A stretch of 11,829 bases of DNA from JAJNPS01 sp046589965 (GTDB taxonomy: Bacteria > Pseudomonadota > Alphaproteobacteria > Rhodobacterales > Rhodobacteraceae). Of the stretch, positions 1-7,212 are shown piece after piece. The notes beneath the pieces were generated by a model. That model did not search any database. It saw only the letters and a list, made by a program, of their open reading frames with translations, and was not told where the DNA came from. The stretch covers positions 1 to 11,829 of the forward strand of contig JBKJVF010000189.1 in assembly GCA_046589965.1 (NCBI GenBank), written 5' to 3'. Each line of letters begins with the position of its first letter. Position 1 is the first letter of the stretch. A program made the translations under genes and the position numbers.

Positions 1-47
1 CGTCCGGCCGCACGGACCCGTGCCGTGCCTGTCCAGAAAGACCTGCC

Positions 48-1313
48 ATGGTCGATCTGAACGACGCGACAAGAACACCGCATCCCGATGGAGGCTGGTC
101 CACGCTTGTCCGCACCGTGCCAGACGCGGTTGTCGTGCCGATTACCCAAGGGTATCTGGTTCACAAGGCCGGTGTTTACGACACCGACCAGAATTTCGTT
201 CATGAAGCCGTCCTCTGGCGTGGCCGTCCGCTGCTGGTTGCAGATGATGTCCCGACAACCGTGGACCACCTGCCCGGACGCTGGATCTGGGGCGGTGTGC
301 TGATCGGTCATTTCGGCCATTTCCTGATGGAAAGCATCGGGCGCCTGTGGGCACTGGATCAACTGAAAGGCAAGATTGACGGCGTCGTCTTTGTTGCGCG
401 GCGGGACGTCCCCGATGGTGCCATCTCGGGGTTCCACAAGCACTTCTTTGATCTTTTGTGTCCCGGCGTTCCGATCCGCATCATTGCAGAACCGACACGC
501 GTGGATGTGCTCGAAGTCCCGGGCCAGGGTTTCGGTATCGGCCCCCTTTCCGGCGGGACGAGCATATTCCGGGATGTCATCCACCGGCGCTTTGCAACAA
601 AGATCAAGCCTGCCGGGGCGGAGCGTCTGTACATCTCGCGGTCAGCACTTAGCGCAACATTGGGAAGCGTGCTGGAGGAAAGGCGGATCGAGCAATCCCT
701 GGAGGCCGACGGATATGACATCTTTCATCCGCAAGACCATCCGCTGCCAGAGCAGATCGCCCGCTACAAGGCCGCCCGACACGTCATTGCGCTGGATGGC
801 TCGGCACTGCACCTGTTTGCGATGGTGGGGCAGGCCGATCAGCAGGTTGCCATGATCAAGCGCCGGATCAGCAACGGCTCGAACATGATCACGCGGCATC
901 TGGCTGCCTTTACCGGTCGCGAGCCGCTGGTTTTGGATGCCATCTCGCGACAATGGGTGCGGTCGGACCGGCGTGGGGCGGACAACTTCTCATTTGCGGA
1001 ACTTGATTTCGCCAGACTTGGCAACGACCTTTCAGCGGCAGGATTTGTTTCGACAGGCGTCAGTTGGCCATCCATGACCAATGACGAGGCGTTTGTCGCG
1101 GTCGGCAAGGTCGAAAGCCAGCTCAAGCGAAAACAGCTGACCTTTACGCCGGTGAACCGTGTGTTCGTGGCAGATGTCGCAGCGCCAGACGAACCCCCGG
1201 CAGAGGCCGTTGAAACCCCGCCGCCTGAAGACAGAGAGGCAAAACGCGCCAGACGTGCCGCACGCCGCGCGAAAAGAGAGGCCGCTGCGGCAAGGCGCCT
1301 TGCGAAGCCTTAG
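48..1313 (+). CDS. Glycosyltransferase family 61 (DUF563) protein
   Basis: Predicted glycosyltransferase of the GT61/DUF563 family, which transfers sugars onto polysaccharides or glycans; donor and acceptor cannot be told from sequence. Visible family features are the His-rich GHFGHFLME block (residues 87-95) followed by an aromatic/Leu helix, ERLYISR (192-198), and the late ALDGSALHL segment (248-256) typical of the C-terminal half of the domain. After about residue 376 comes a Pro/Glu-rich linker, then a very basic Ala/Arg/Lys tail (about 397-421). There is no signal peptide or membrane segment, so a cytoplasmic or membrane-peripheral enzyme is likely. The ATG at 48 is preceded by AGAAAG at 34-39 (8-base spacing). 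The frame is open back to the window edge, so a start further upstream cannot be excluded. The next gene downstream is another glycosyltransferase, suggesting shared work in surface glycan synthesis (inference). Family call firm; substrate unknown. Confidence 0.85.
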   Translation: MVDLNDATRTPHPDGGWSTLVRTVPDAVVVPITQGYLVHKAGVYDTDQNFVHEAVLWRGRPLLVADDVPTTVDHLPGRWIWGGVLIGHFGHFLMESIGRLWALDQLKGKIDGVVFVARRDVPDGAISGFHKHFFDLLCPGVPIRIIAEPTRVDVLEVPGQGFGIGPLSGGTSIFRDVIHRRFATKIKPAGAERLYISRSALSATLGSVLEERRIEQSLEADGYDIFHPQDHPLPEQIARYKAARHVIALDGSALHLFAMVGQADQQVAMIKRRISNGSNMITRHLAAFTGREPLVLDAISRQWVRSDRRGADNFSFAELDFARLGNDLSAAGFVSTGVSWPSMTNDEAFVAVGKVESQLKRKQLTFTPVNRVFVADVAAPDEPPAEAVETPPPEDREAKRARRAARRAKREAAAARRLAKP

Positions 1314-1622
1314 CCCGCAATCAGCGACGTCGCTGATGCCGAGGTGACTTTACGGGACCTCTTTGAAGACGCCGTGAAGCAGTCGCGATTGGTTGGGGAT
1401 TGTTGCGTTCAAATCCAGTTTGGCGTGTATTTTGACGGCAGCGTTGTTTCCGACCCGAGGCCAGTTCAATGTTCGTCGTTGCATTATCTTCGCAGTCTCC
1501 TCATTGCCTGCAAGAGAATTGTTTAACATACATTCGTGGGTTCTATGCAGCGATGCGAATCTGTTTTTGTGGTTTGCGGTTCATCTATTAACGGGCGGCT
1601 GTCCAAAAGGATTGTGTACGCG
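1314..1622. other. AT-richer intergenic region between the two glycosyltransferase genes
   Basis: About 300 bases without a supported gene. The left end holds the 18-base palindrome. From about 1390 to 1610 the sequence is clearly richer in A/T than the flanking genes and contains several TTG and TTTAAC-like elements, as expected of a promoter region for the second glycosyltransferase. No -35/-10 pair with good spacing stands out (TTGCCT at 1504 and TAACAT at 1524 are only 14 bases apart). Small ORFs here lack codon bias and recognisable motifs. Confidence 0.5.
1320..1337. repeat. Perfect 18-base palindrome just after the GT61 gene
   Basis: ATCAGCGACGTCGCTGAT is identical to its reverse complement and begins 7 bases after the GT61 stop codon. 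As RNA it would form a 7-bp stem with an ACGT loop, so it could end transcription of the GT61 gene. No T-run follows (the next bases are mixed), so it is not a canonical intrinsic terminator. As DNA it could equally be the operator of a dimeric regulator. The symmetry is seen directly; the role is not known. Confidence 0.5.
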
Positions 1623-2867
1623 GTGATTGACAAGTTTGCCTCTGCGCGGGCGTCGCTGGCAGCGACACGCTATCTGATGACAACGCCCATCCCCTGGTAC
1701 GTTGATGCGGATGGCAAAGTCTGGCTTGGCCGTCTTTGGGAACGCGACCTGAGGCGGCACTTTGATTATATCAGCCATATGATCCTGCTTGGGCCGCGCC
1801 TGCCAAAGGAGCAGGGAGCGGCCGAAGATCTGGTGCCGGTCGACTTGCCCGCAGGCGCGCACATCTCGTTTCAGCATCTGCCTGTCGGCAAGAACACCCT
1901 GTCGGACATTTTTGTGTTGCCCGCCAAATCTTTTGCGGCACTGCGTGCCGTTCGCGGAGCCGATATTGTGCATAGCGGCGTCGCCGGTTGGCCGATCCCG
2001 CCCGGTTTGCCCGTAAACATCATGGCGGTCCTGTTTCGCAAACCTCTTGTCATCGTGATCGAAAGCGCATTCTGGCGCGTGGACAGTGCCAAGAACCCGG
2101 GGATTGCAGCCCGCCTGCGGGCACGTCTGACTGAGGCTTTTGCCCGATGGTCGGCCAAGCATGCAGCGCTGTCGGTGTTTACCCATGACGGATATCGCGA
2201 CAGCCTGCGGCGACCAAATGCCAGGGGAAGCGCGATCGTAACACCGGCCACGTGGATTGACAGCGCGGATGTGCTTGACCTTGCCAGCGCCGAGGCGGCC
2301 TGGGACGCCAAGCCCGCCAAGGTCCGCTACGTGATGGCAGGGCGGCTAGTCGAAGGCAAAGGTGTGGCTCTGCTGCTGGACTCGCTTAGGGCGGCCGACA
2401 AGGCCGGGCTTGCGTTTGAGGTGGACATCATGGGCGAAGGGCCGATGCGCGATGACATCCTTGCCACCGCAGAGGGCCTTGGCCACGTAAAGTTGCGCTG
2501 GCTGCCGCCGCTTGCCTATGGCCCGCCATTTTCAGAGGCCCTGCGCAGCTATCATGCGTTGCTGGTCCCGACCTTGTCGGACGAACAGCCTCGCATCATC
2601 TATGATGCCTTTGCGCAGGCAGTGCCGGTGATCGCGTCAGATACACCCGGTAATCGAGCTGCGGTGATTGACGGGCAAACAGGCTATCGGTTTGCGCCTG
2701 GCAGCGACGAGGCGCTTTTGGCCCTCATGAAGAACCTCGCGACGGCACCGGACGAGCTGCGACAGATGGGACTTGTGGCTAGGCAAATCGCGCTTGGCAG
2801 CACCCATCAGTTGATGCACCTGACACGCGCTGACGCGCTGGCGGTGATGCTAACCAACAGGCAATAG
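1623..2867 (+). CDS. Glycosyltransferase, GT4-like (GT-B fold)
   Basis: Cytoplasmic GT-B glycosyltransferase, probably moving a nucleotide-sugar residue onto a surface polysaccharide or lipid-linked glycan; substrates unknown. The C-terminal half shows the family pattern: AGRLVEGKG (about 239-247, with the phosphate-binding Arg/Lys pair), then MGEGP, then SDEQPRIIYDAFAQ (319-332) followed by PVIASDTPG. The usual E-x7-E motif is D-x7-D here (D320, D328). The first ~200 residues form the acceptor half and show little that is recognisable. The start is uncertain. GTG 1623 is chosen because the protein-like sequence and high GC begin about there, with AAAGG at 1606-1610. Alternatives in frame are GTG 1614, ATG 1545, GTG 1536 and ATG 1677. 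It follows the GT61 gene on the same strand but across 300 bases, so a shared transcript is not certain. Confidence 0.82.
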   Translation: MIDKFASARASLAATRYLMTTPIPWYVDADGKVWLGRLWERDLRRHFDYISHMILLGPRLPKEQGAAEDLVPVDLPAGAHISFQHLPVGKNTLSDIFVLPAKSFAALRAVRGADIVHSGVAGWPIPPGLPVNIMAVLFRKPLVIVIESAFWRVDSAKNPGIAARLRARLTEAFARWSAKHAALSVFTHDGYRDSLRRPNARGSAIVTPATWIDSADVLDLASAEAAWDAKPAKVRYVMAGRLVEGKGVALLLDSLRAADKAGLAFEVDIMGEGPMRDDILATAEGLGHVKLRWLPPLAYGPPFSEALRSYHALLVPTLSDEQPRIIYDAFAQAVPVIASDTPGNRAAVIDGQTGYRFAPGSDEALLALMKNLATAPDELRQMGLVARQIALGSTHQLMHLTRADALAVMLTNRQ

Positions 2868-2884
2868 CAGGGCGCTGCCCCTGC
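2867..2884 (+). terminator. Hairpin at the end of the GT4-like gene
   Basis: GCAGGG (2867-2872) and CCCTGC (2879-2884) can form a 6-bp GC-rich stem with a 6-base loop, starting on the last base of the glycosyltransferase stop codon. The following GTAGTTTCAGTT is only weakly T-rich. It may serve as a terminator ahead of the convergent NUDIX gene, but no canonical U-tract is present. Confidence 0.35.
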
Positions 2885-2950
2885 GTAGTTTCAGTTACAA
2901 GAGGTCTGACAGGTGCGCCCATGCGACAGCTGGCGGATGCACCCCAGACA

Positions 2951-2972
2951 CTGGCGCGTCAGGCGCAGCCAG
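2951..2972 (-). terminator. Hairpin downstream of the NUDIX gene
   Basis: CTGGCGCG pairs with CGCAGCCAG across a TCAGG loop, giving a 5+3 bp stem with one bulged A. It sits a few bases past the NUDIX stop codon (2976, minus strand). There is no T-run, so it is only a candidate 3'-end structure for that gene. Confidence 0.3.
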
Positions 2973-2975
2973 TCG

Positions 2976-3416
2976 TCAACGGACGATACGCTCCAACGGG
3001 TCATAGGTGGTCCGGTCATCCCAGGTCGCAACGGGCAAGGTATCCGGCTTGAACCGGATCATCATCATCTCGGAGCGGGTGAAAAACCGCCGATCCGTAA
3101 CGATATGTTCAGGATCCAGCCAATCGGGGTCAAGCCTGCCCGCCGTGATCGTGCAGCGAAAGAAGATCTCGACCTGATGAAACCCGATTGCGGGATCATT
3201 GAATTCGTTGATCAACACCGGGGAACCGACGGCAACCGTCAGACCAGTTTCCTCCAGCACTTCGCGCATCAGATTGTCGGGCAGGGACGACCCTGCTTGG
3301 ACACCGCCGCCCGGCGCGCACCACAAGTTCGAATTCCGGTCCCGATAGGCGTTGACAAGCAGCAGCTTGTCTTCGAGCAAAATCAGCGCACGAACGGCAA
3401 GACGGGGTGTGTTCAT
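2976..3416 (-). CDS. NUDIX hydrolase
   Basis: Predicted pyrophosphohydrolase of the NUDIX superfamily, acting on a nucleoside diphosphate linked to some moiety; the substrate cannot be inferred. The 146-residue protein is one NUDIX domain. It opens with RLAVRALIL and a basic/aromatic strand, then LWCAPGGGVQ and the NUDIX box at residues 37-59. The metal-binding REVLEETGL end is intact, but the first box Glu is Ser (S43). ATG 3416 is chosen because homologues typically begin a few residues before the first beta strand. Upstream in-frame ATGs at 3452 and 3476 would add 12 or 20 basic residues. The gene is divergent from the alpha/beta hydrolase gene (81 bases apart with this start) and convergent with the GT4-like gene, so it is probably transcribed alone. 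Confidence 0.88.
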   Translation of the reverse strand: MNTPRLAVRALILLEDKLLLVNAYRDRNSNLWCAPGGGVQAGSSLPDNLMREVLEETGLTVAVGSPVLINEFNDPAIGFHQVEIFFRCTITAGRLDPDWLDPEHIVTDRRFFTRSEMMMIRFKPDTLPVATWDDRTTYDPLERIVR

Positions 3417-3497
3417 CAACCCAAGGTGGAGTGGTCGCAATATTTTGTCCATGGGCCGGGGTCGCAATTTTCGCATCCGTTGACTAGACTAAGCGGT

Positions 3498-4247
3498 ATG
3501 AAGCCGATGGTCCCGATCCTGTCCCGCCTGATGCCCGAACCCCATCGGGACGCGGCCGTCGTGCTGCTGCACGGTCTGGCACGGACGGGCATATCGCTGG
3601 CTCCGATCGAGGCGGCCTTGCGGGCCAATGGCTACCGCGTCGTCAACCGGACCTATCCCTCAACATCCGGCGCGATCGCGGATCTGGCCGAGGCGCATAT
3701 CGGGCCAGCGGTGGCTGAATGCGCCGATGCTGGTCAGGTGCATTTCGTGACGCATTCCATGGGGGGCATTCTGCTGCGGCAGTGGCTGACCACGCATCGG
3801 CCCGCCAATCTTGGCCGCGTCGTGATGATGGCGCCGCCCAATGGCGGGTCAGAGGTTGTCGACGCGTTCGGAAACTTTCGCGTGTTCGCCTGGGTGAACG
3901 GCCCTGCCGTGTTGGAGCTTGGGACCGGCGAGGGGTCCGTGCCGCGCGGCTTGCCGCCGGTTGATTTCGACCTTGGCGTGATTGCAGGAACCCGTTCCCT
4001 GAACCGGCTGATGTCGTCGCCCATTCCGGGGCCGAACGACGGCAAGGTATCGGTCGAAAGCACCAAGGTGGACGGCATGGCCGACCATATCGTGCTGGCG
4101 GTCAGCCATACATTCATGATGATCAGTCCCCTGGTGATTGGTCAGACCATCACCTTTCTTGCCTCCGGACGGTTCGCGCCATCGATGACCGCGCGCGAGG
4201 CCTGGGCGCTGGCGATGGGCGACGCGGCTCGTGCGGGGACCACATGA
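3498..4247 (+). CDS. Alpha/beta hydrolase (lipase/esterase-like)
   Basis: Small alpha/beta-hydrolase fold enzyme, likely an esterase or lipase acting on an unknown acyl ester. The 249-residue protein shows LLHGLART (23-30) forming the oxyanion-hole turn, the nucleophile elbow THSMGG (85-90; S87), then APPNGGSE (112-119). The remaining triad residues are plausibly D181 in GPNDGKVSV and H204 in VSHTFMM. The elbow has Thr where GxSxG enzymes have Gly, which is common in this group. No signal peptide is evident, so it is likely cytoplasmic. ATG 3498 gives the shortest complete domain; a longer in-frame extension would run antisense through the NUDIX gene and is rejected. Its stop overlaps the mogA start as ATGA, indicating translational coupling. 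The link to molybdenum cofactor synthesis may be only positional. Confidence 0.85.
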   Translation: MKPMVPILSRLMPEPHRDAAVVLLHGLARTGISLAPIEAALRANGYRVVNRTYPSTSGAIADLAEAHIGPAVAECADAGQVHFVTHSMGGILLRQWLTTHRPANLGRVVMMAPPNGGSEVVDAFGNFRVFAWVNGPAVLELGTGEGSVPRGLPPVDFDLGVIAGTRSLNRLMSSPIPGPNDGKVSVESTKVDGMADHIVLAVSHTFMMISPLVIGQTITFLASGRFAPSMTAREAWALAMGDAARAGTT

Positions 4248-4783
4248 CACCCACATCCCAGGTGCGCATCGGCATCGTCACCGTTTCCGATCGCGCCGCT
4301 GCAGGCATTTACGAAGACAAGGGCGGACCCGCGATTGCGGACTGGCTGGCGCGCGTGGTGACGTCGCCGGTGACGCTGATCCGGCATGTGATCCCGGACG
4401 GGACCGCGTCGGTGGCGCAAACGCTGATCCAGCTGATCGACGTGGATGGGGCAGACCTTGTGCTGGTCACGGGGGGCACGGGTCCAAGTCCCCGCGACGA
4501 GACACCCGAGGCGGTGGCGCAGGTCATTACCCGCGAATATGCGGGCTTTGGCGAGGAAATGCGCCGCGCCAGTCTGGCCGAGGTGCCGACAGCCATCCTG
4601 TCGCGCCAGACCGCTGGCAGTCGCGGCAAGTGCCTGATCATCACGCTGCCCGGCAAACCGGCAGCGATTGCCACCTGTCTTGACGCAGTCTTTGCCGCGG
4701 TGCCCTATTGCCTTGATCTGCTGGGGGCGGGCCGGATCGAAACCAATCCCGACGTGATCAAGGCGTTCCGGCCAAAGGCATGA
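4244..4783 (+). CDS. mogA: Molybdopterin adenylyltransferase MogA
   Basis: Adenylates molybdopterin using Mg-ATP to give MPT-AMP, the step before molybdate insertion in molybdenum cofactor synthesis (family knowledge). The 179-residue protein is a single MoCF_biosynth domain close to the length of E. coli MogA. Visible motifs are GIVTVSDRAAAGIYEDKGG (10-28), IPDG (50-53), the signature VTGGTGPSPRDETP (75-88), then GFGEEMRRASL, PTAILSRQ and ITLPGKP. The C-terminus VPYCLDLLGAG...NPDVIKAFRPK matches MogA rather than shorter MoaB proteins. The start overlaps the preceding hydrolase stop (ATGA), with GGGGAC just upstream as a weak ribosome site. No other Moco gene is in the window. Confidence 0.92.
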   Translation: MTPTSQVRIGIVTVSDRAAAGIYEDKGGPAIADWLARVVTSPVTLIRHVIPDGTASVAQTLIQLIDVDGADLVLVTGGTGPSPRDETPEAVAQVITREYAGFGEEMRRASLAEVPTAILSRQTAGSRGKCLIITLPGKPAAIATCLDAVFAAVPYCLDLLGAGRIETNPDVIKAFRPKA

Positions 4784-4817
4784 GCGCCGCGCGGGTCCGC
4801 CTCAACAGGATGGAGAG

Positions 4818-5228
4818 ATGAGCAACAGCAACATTTATGCCCGCGCCGCGAAGGCGGTGTCGCATGTAGCGGCCCAGCCTGCGGTCTTTTTGTTGGCGGT
4901 GCTGGTCATCGCGGTCTGGATCATCACAGGCCCACTTTTCAGCTATTCCGACACCTGGCAGTTGGTGATCAATACCGGCACGACGATCGTGACATTCCTG
5001 ATGGTATTCCTGATCCAGAACACCCAGAACCGGGATACAGCGGCGATCCAGCTGAAACTGGATGAACTGATCCGGGCCACGCAGGGCGCCCATAACGCAC
5101 TGATGGATCTGGAAGAACTGGAAGACCGCGAGATTGATGCAATCCGCCGCAAGTATGAGACGCTGGCCGGCATCGCCCGCGAACAGCACCGCCGGGGGGA
5201 AACGGATACCGGCTCGCCAGACGTCTAG
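4818..5228 (+). CDS. Low-affinity iron permease family small membrane protein
   Basis: Inner-membrane protein of the low-affinity iron permease family (Pfam PF04120). The family name comes from fungal Fet4-type transporters; iron transport by short bacterial members is not well established. The 136-residue protein has two predicted membrane segments (about 22-41 and 49-66). The second runs into the conserved block NTGTTIVTFLMVFLIQNTQN and QLKLDELIRAT. The C-terminal third is soluble, charged and helical (LEELEDREIDAIRRKYETL). ATG 4818 has AGGA (4807-4810) and GGAG (4812-4815) in front. It follows mogA by 34 bases and could share its transcript. The stop codon interlocks with that of convergent purK: CTAG at 5225-5228 serves both strands. 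Confidence 0.85.
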   Translation: MSNSNIYARAAKAVSHVAAQPAVFLLAVLVIAVWIITGPLFSYSDTWQLVINTGTTIVTFLMVFLIQNTQNRDTAAIQLKLDELIRATQGAHNALMDLEELEDREIDAIRRKYETLAGIAREQHRRGETDTGSPDV

Positions 5229-6289
5229 GGGCGCGGCACGATCCGGTTCACATGGCCCATCTTGCGGCCCGGACGCGGCTCGCCTTTGCCGTAAAGGTGA
5301 ATCGAAACACCGTTTTCGCGGGCAAGGGCAGGGACCCGGGCGACGTCGTCCCCGATCAGGTTTTCCATCACCACATCGGTATGGCGTGACCCGTCGCCCA
5401 ATGGCCAACCCGCGACCGCGCGGATGTGTTGTTCGAACTGATCGACAGCGCAGCCTGCTTGGGTCCAGTGGCCGGAGTTGTGGACGCGCGGCGCGATTTC
5501 GTTGACGATCAAGGCCTTGGGCGTGACAAACAACTCCACCCCCAAAACACCCACATAATCAAGCGCATTCAGGATGCGTGCTGCCAGCAGAACCGCATCG
5601 GTGCGCTGGCTGGGCGACAGTCTGGCGGGGATTGTGGTCGTGCGCAGGATGCCGCCCTCATGGACATTCTCGCCGGGGTCATAGCAGGCGACCGACCCAT
5701 CGAGACCACGCGCGGCGATGACCGACACCTCGTGGGTGAAGGCGATGAAACCCTCAAGGACCGCTGGTTGGCCTTGCATGGCCGCGAGTGCTGCGGGGGC
5801 CTCGGCGGGGGTCATGATGCGGGCCTGGCCCTTGCCGTCATAGCCAAGGCGCGTCGTCTTCAGGATCGACGGCGTGCCGATCTTGCCAAGGGCGGCATCG
5901 AGATCGATGGCGGTCGTGACGGCGGCGTAAGGCGCGCAGGTCAGGCCAAGCCCGGTCAGAAAGGCCTTTTCCGCCAATCGGTCCTGGCTGATGGCCAGCG
6001 CGCGACGATTGGGGCGGATGGGTCTGATTGTCTCCAAGAGGTCAAGCGCAGCGGTCGGCACGTTCTCGAACTCATAGGTGATGACATCGACCGATGCGGC
6101 AAAGGCCGACAGCGCGGTCAGGTCGTCATAAGGCGCGGTGGTCGTGCGATGTGCGACGTCGGCGGCGGGCGGGTTCGCGCCGGGCTCATAAATGTGGGTA
6201 CGAAACCCAAGCCGAGACGCCGCGACCGACAGCATGCGACCCAACTGGCCGCCGCCAAGGATGCCGATGGTCGATCCCGGTTCAAGCAT
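5225..6289 (-). CDS. purK: 5-(carboxyamino)imidazole ribonucleotide synthase PurK
   Basis: Converts AIR, ATP and bicarbonate to N5-CAIR, which PurE then rearranges to CAIR in de novo purine synthesis. The 354-residue ATP-grasp enzyme shows the N-terminal GILGGGQLGRML (9-20), then TYEFENVP, the ATP-grasp TRLGYDGKGQ, HEVSVIAARG, NVHEGGILRTT and the C-terminal EIAPRVHNSGHWT. It ends with GHVNRIVPRP, as expected for a full-length enzyme. ATG 6289 is preferred because PurK proteins normally begin a few residues before the GILGGG strand; it overlaps the purE end by 8 bases (ATGCTTGA). ATG 6301 would add four residues and is possible. It is co-transcribed with purE, and its 3' end meets the iron permease-like gene on the other strand. 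Confidence 0.95.
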   Translation of the reverse strand: MLEPGSTIGILGGGQLGRMLSVAASRLGFRTHIYEPGANPPAADVAHRTTTAPYDDLTALSAFAASVDVITYEFENVPTAALDLLETIRPIRPNRRALAISQDRLAEKAFLTGLGLTCAPYAAVTTAIDLDAALGKIGTPSILKTTRLGYDGKGQARIMTPAEAPAALAAMQGQPAVLEGFIAFTHEVSVIAARGLDGSVACYDPGENVHEGGILRTTTIPARLSPSQRTDAVLLAARILNALDYVGVLGVELFVTPKALIVNEIAPRVHNSGHWTQAGCAVDQFEQHIRAVAGWPLGDGSRHTDVVMENLIGDDVARVPALARENGVSIHLYGKGEPRPGRKMGHVNRIVPRP

Positions 6290-6758
6290 CCGAAGGCTCA
6301 TCCGGGATCGATGCGGACAGCGCCGCGCGCCAGGCATCAAGGCGCTGGGCCAGTGCCGGATCGCTGATCGCAAGGATGCCCACCGCCATCAAACCGGCAT
6401 TGGCGGCCCCCCCGATGGCCATGGTCGCAACCGGATAGCCGCGCGGCATCTGCAAGATGGAATAAAGGCTGTCGACGCCCGCCAGCGCCTTGGTCTGCAC
6501 CGGCACGCCGATCACCGGGATGCGCGTCTTTGACGCCATCATGCCGGGCAGATGGGCAGCCCCACCCGCGCCTGCGATGATCACTTTCAGTCCTCGCCCG
6601 GCGGCGGTCTTGCCGTACTCCCACAGCCGGTCCGGCGTGCGATGGGCGCTGACGATCTTGGTCTCATACGCCACACCAAGTTCGTCCAGGATCAGGGTTG
6701 CATCCTTCATCGTGGGCCAGTCGGACTGGCTACCCATGATGATCCCGACTGATGCCAT
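6282..6758 (-). CDS. purE: N5-CAIR mutase PurE (class I)
   Basis: Isomerises N5-CAIR to CAIR in purine synthesis, working directly after PurK. The 158-residue protein is full length for class I PurE. It has GSQSDWPTM (9-17, phosphate and substrate binding), SAHRTP (37-42, with the catalytic His motif), GAGGAAHLPGM (63-73), GVPVQ and the C-terminal MAIGGAANAGLMAVGIL. The presence of an adjacent purK agrees with the two-step bacterial route rather than class II PurE. ATG 6758 has a strong AGGAGA ribosome site (6765-6770, minus strand, 6 bases away) and lies about 20 bases after a predicted promoter start. It is the first gene of a purE-purK operon with overlapping reading frames. Confidence 0.97.
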   Translation of the reverse strand: MASVGIIMGSQSDWPTMKDATLILDELGVAYETKIVSAHRTPDRLWEYGKTAAGRGLKVIIAGAGGAAHLPGMMASKTRIPVIGVPVQTKALAGVDSLYSILQMPRGYPVATMAIGGAANAGLMAVGILAISDPALAQRLDAWRAALSASIPDEPSDA

Positions 6759-6784
6759 GACGCGTCTCCTGCCTGCCGCACCCG

Positions 6785-6812
6785 CTTATACGATGGCGGG
6801 GGTGCCGGGCAA
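6785..6812 (-). promoter_or_regulatory. Predicted sigma70-type promoter of purE-purK
   Basis: On the minus strand TTGCCC (6812-6807) and TATAAG (6790-6785) are separated by 16 bases, a good housekeeping-type -35/-10 pair. Transcription would start around 6778, leaving a leader of about 20 bases that includes the purE ribosome site. This short leader makes a riboswitch for this operon unlikely. Confidence 0.55.
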
Positions 6813-6883
6813 GGCGGCGCGCAGAAAGTCGATCTTCAAAGGTCTTGGCGTGCAGGAGCAACGGGCGTCGTGCAGCGCGACCT

Positions 6884-7102
6884 TTAAGCGATGATATCGG
6901 GGATCAGTTGATCCTCGATCCGCACGATCTGGTCTTTCAGGACCAGTTTCTGCTTTTTCAACCGGCGCAGCGTCAGTTGATCAGGCCGACCGGTCAATTC
7001 CAGCGCGTGGATCGCCTCATCCAGGTCGCGATGTTCACGCTGCAGCACACCCAGACGGATGCGCAGCATTTCTTCGAAATTGAGTTCGGAGGGGGCGTTC
7101 AT
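6884..7102 (-). CDS. DUF465 (YdcH-like) small coiled-coil protein
   Basis: Small conserved protein of the DUF465/YdcH family, whose function is not established. The 72-residue sequence is almost wholly helical and highly charged. EEMLRIRLGVLQREHRDLDEAI (split about residues 10-31) and TLRRLKKQKLVLKDQIVRIEDQL (about 44-66) form two heptad-like segments suited to a coiled-coil hairpin. LQREHRDLDEAI and LKKQKLVLKDQI are the recognisable family features. No strong ribosome site is seen before ATG 7102. It lies 125 bases upstream of purE on the same strand, but purE appears to have its own promoter. It is divergent from hsp20, sharing a 209-base regulatory spacer. Confidence 0.85.
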   Translation of the reverse strand: MNAPSELNFEEMLRIRLGVLQREHRDLDEAIHALELTGRPDQLTLRRLKKQKLVLKDQIVRIEDQLIPDIIA

Positions 7103-7212
7103 GATGGTCGGGTGAGTCGCTTTGCCTGTTATCGGACGACAATATAGGAATCCTGGCGCAATCGTGAAGAATTCTGCGACCAGATTGCCAGTGATTTCGC
7201 CAAAGTCAGACC

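Noticed and set aside
1..60. Possible end of an upstream gene: frame 1 is open from the window edge to TGA at 58-60, overlapping the GT61 start
   Set aside because: Only 19 codons are visible, with no recognisable motif; the open frame could be chance in high-GC DNA.
2913..4247. 444-residue reading frame extending the alpha/beta hydrolase upstream
   Set aside because: The added N-terminal part is antisense to the NUDIX gene, has no family resemblance, and the complete hydrolase domain begins at 3498.
5426..6367. 313-residue plus-strand reading frame opposite purK
   Set aside because: Shadow frame caused by high-GC codon bias; low complexity in G, R and D with no domain, while purK on the other strand is certain.
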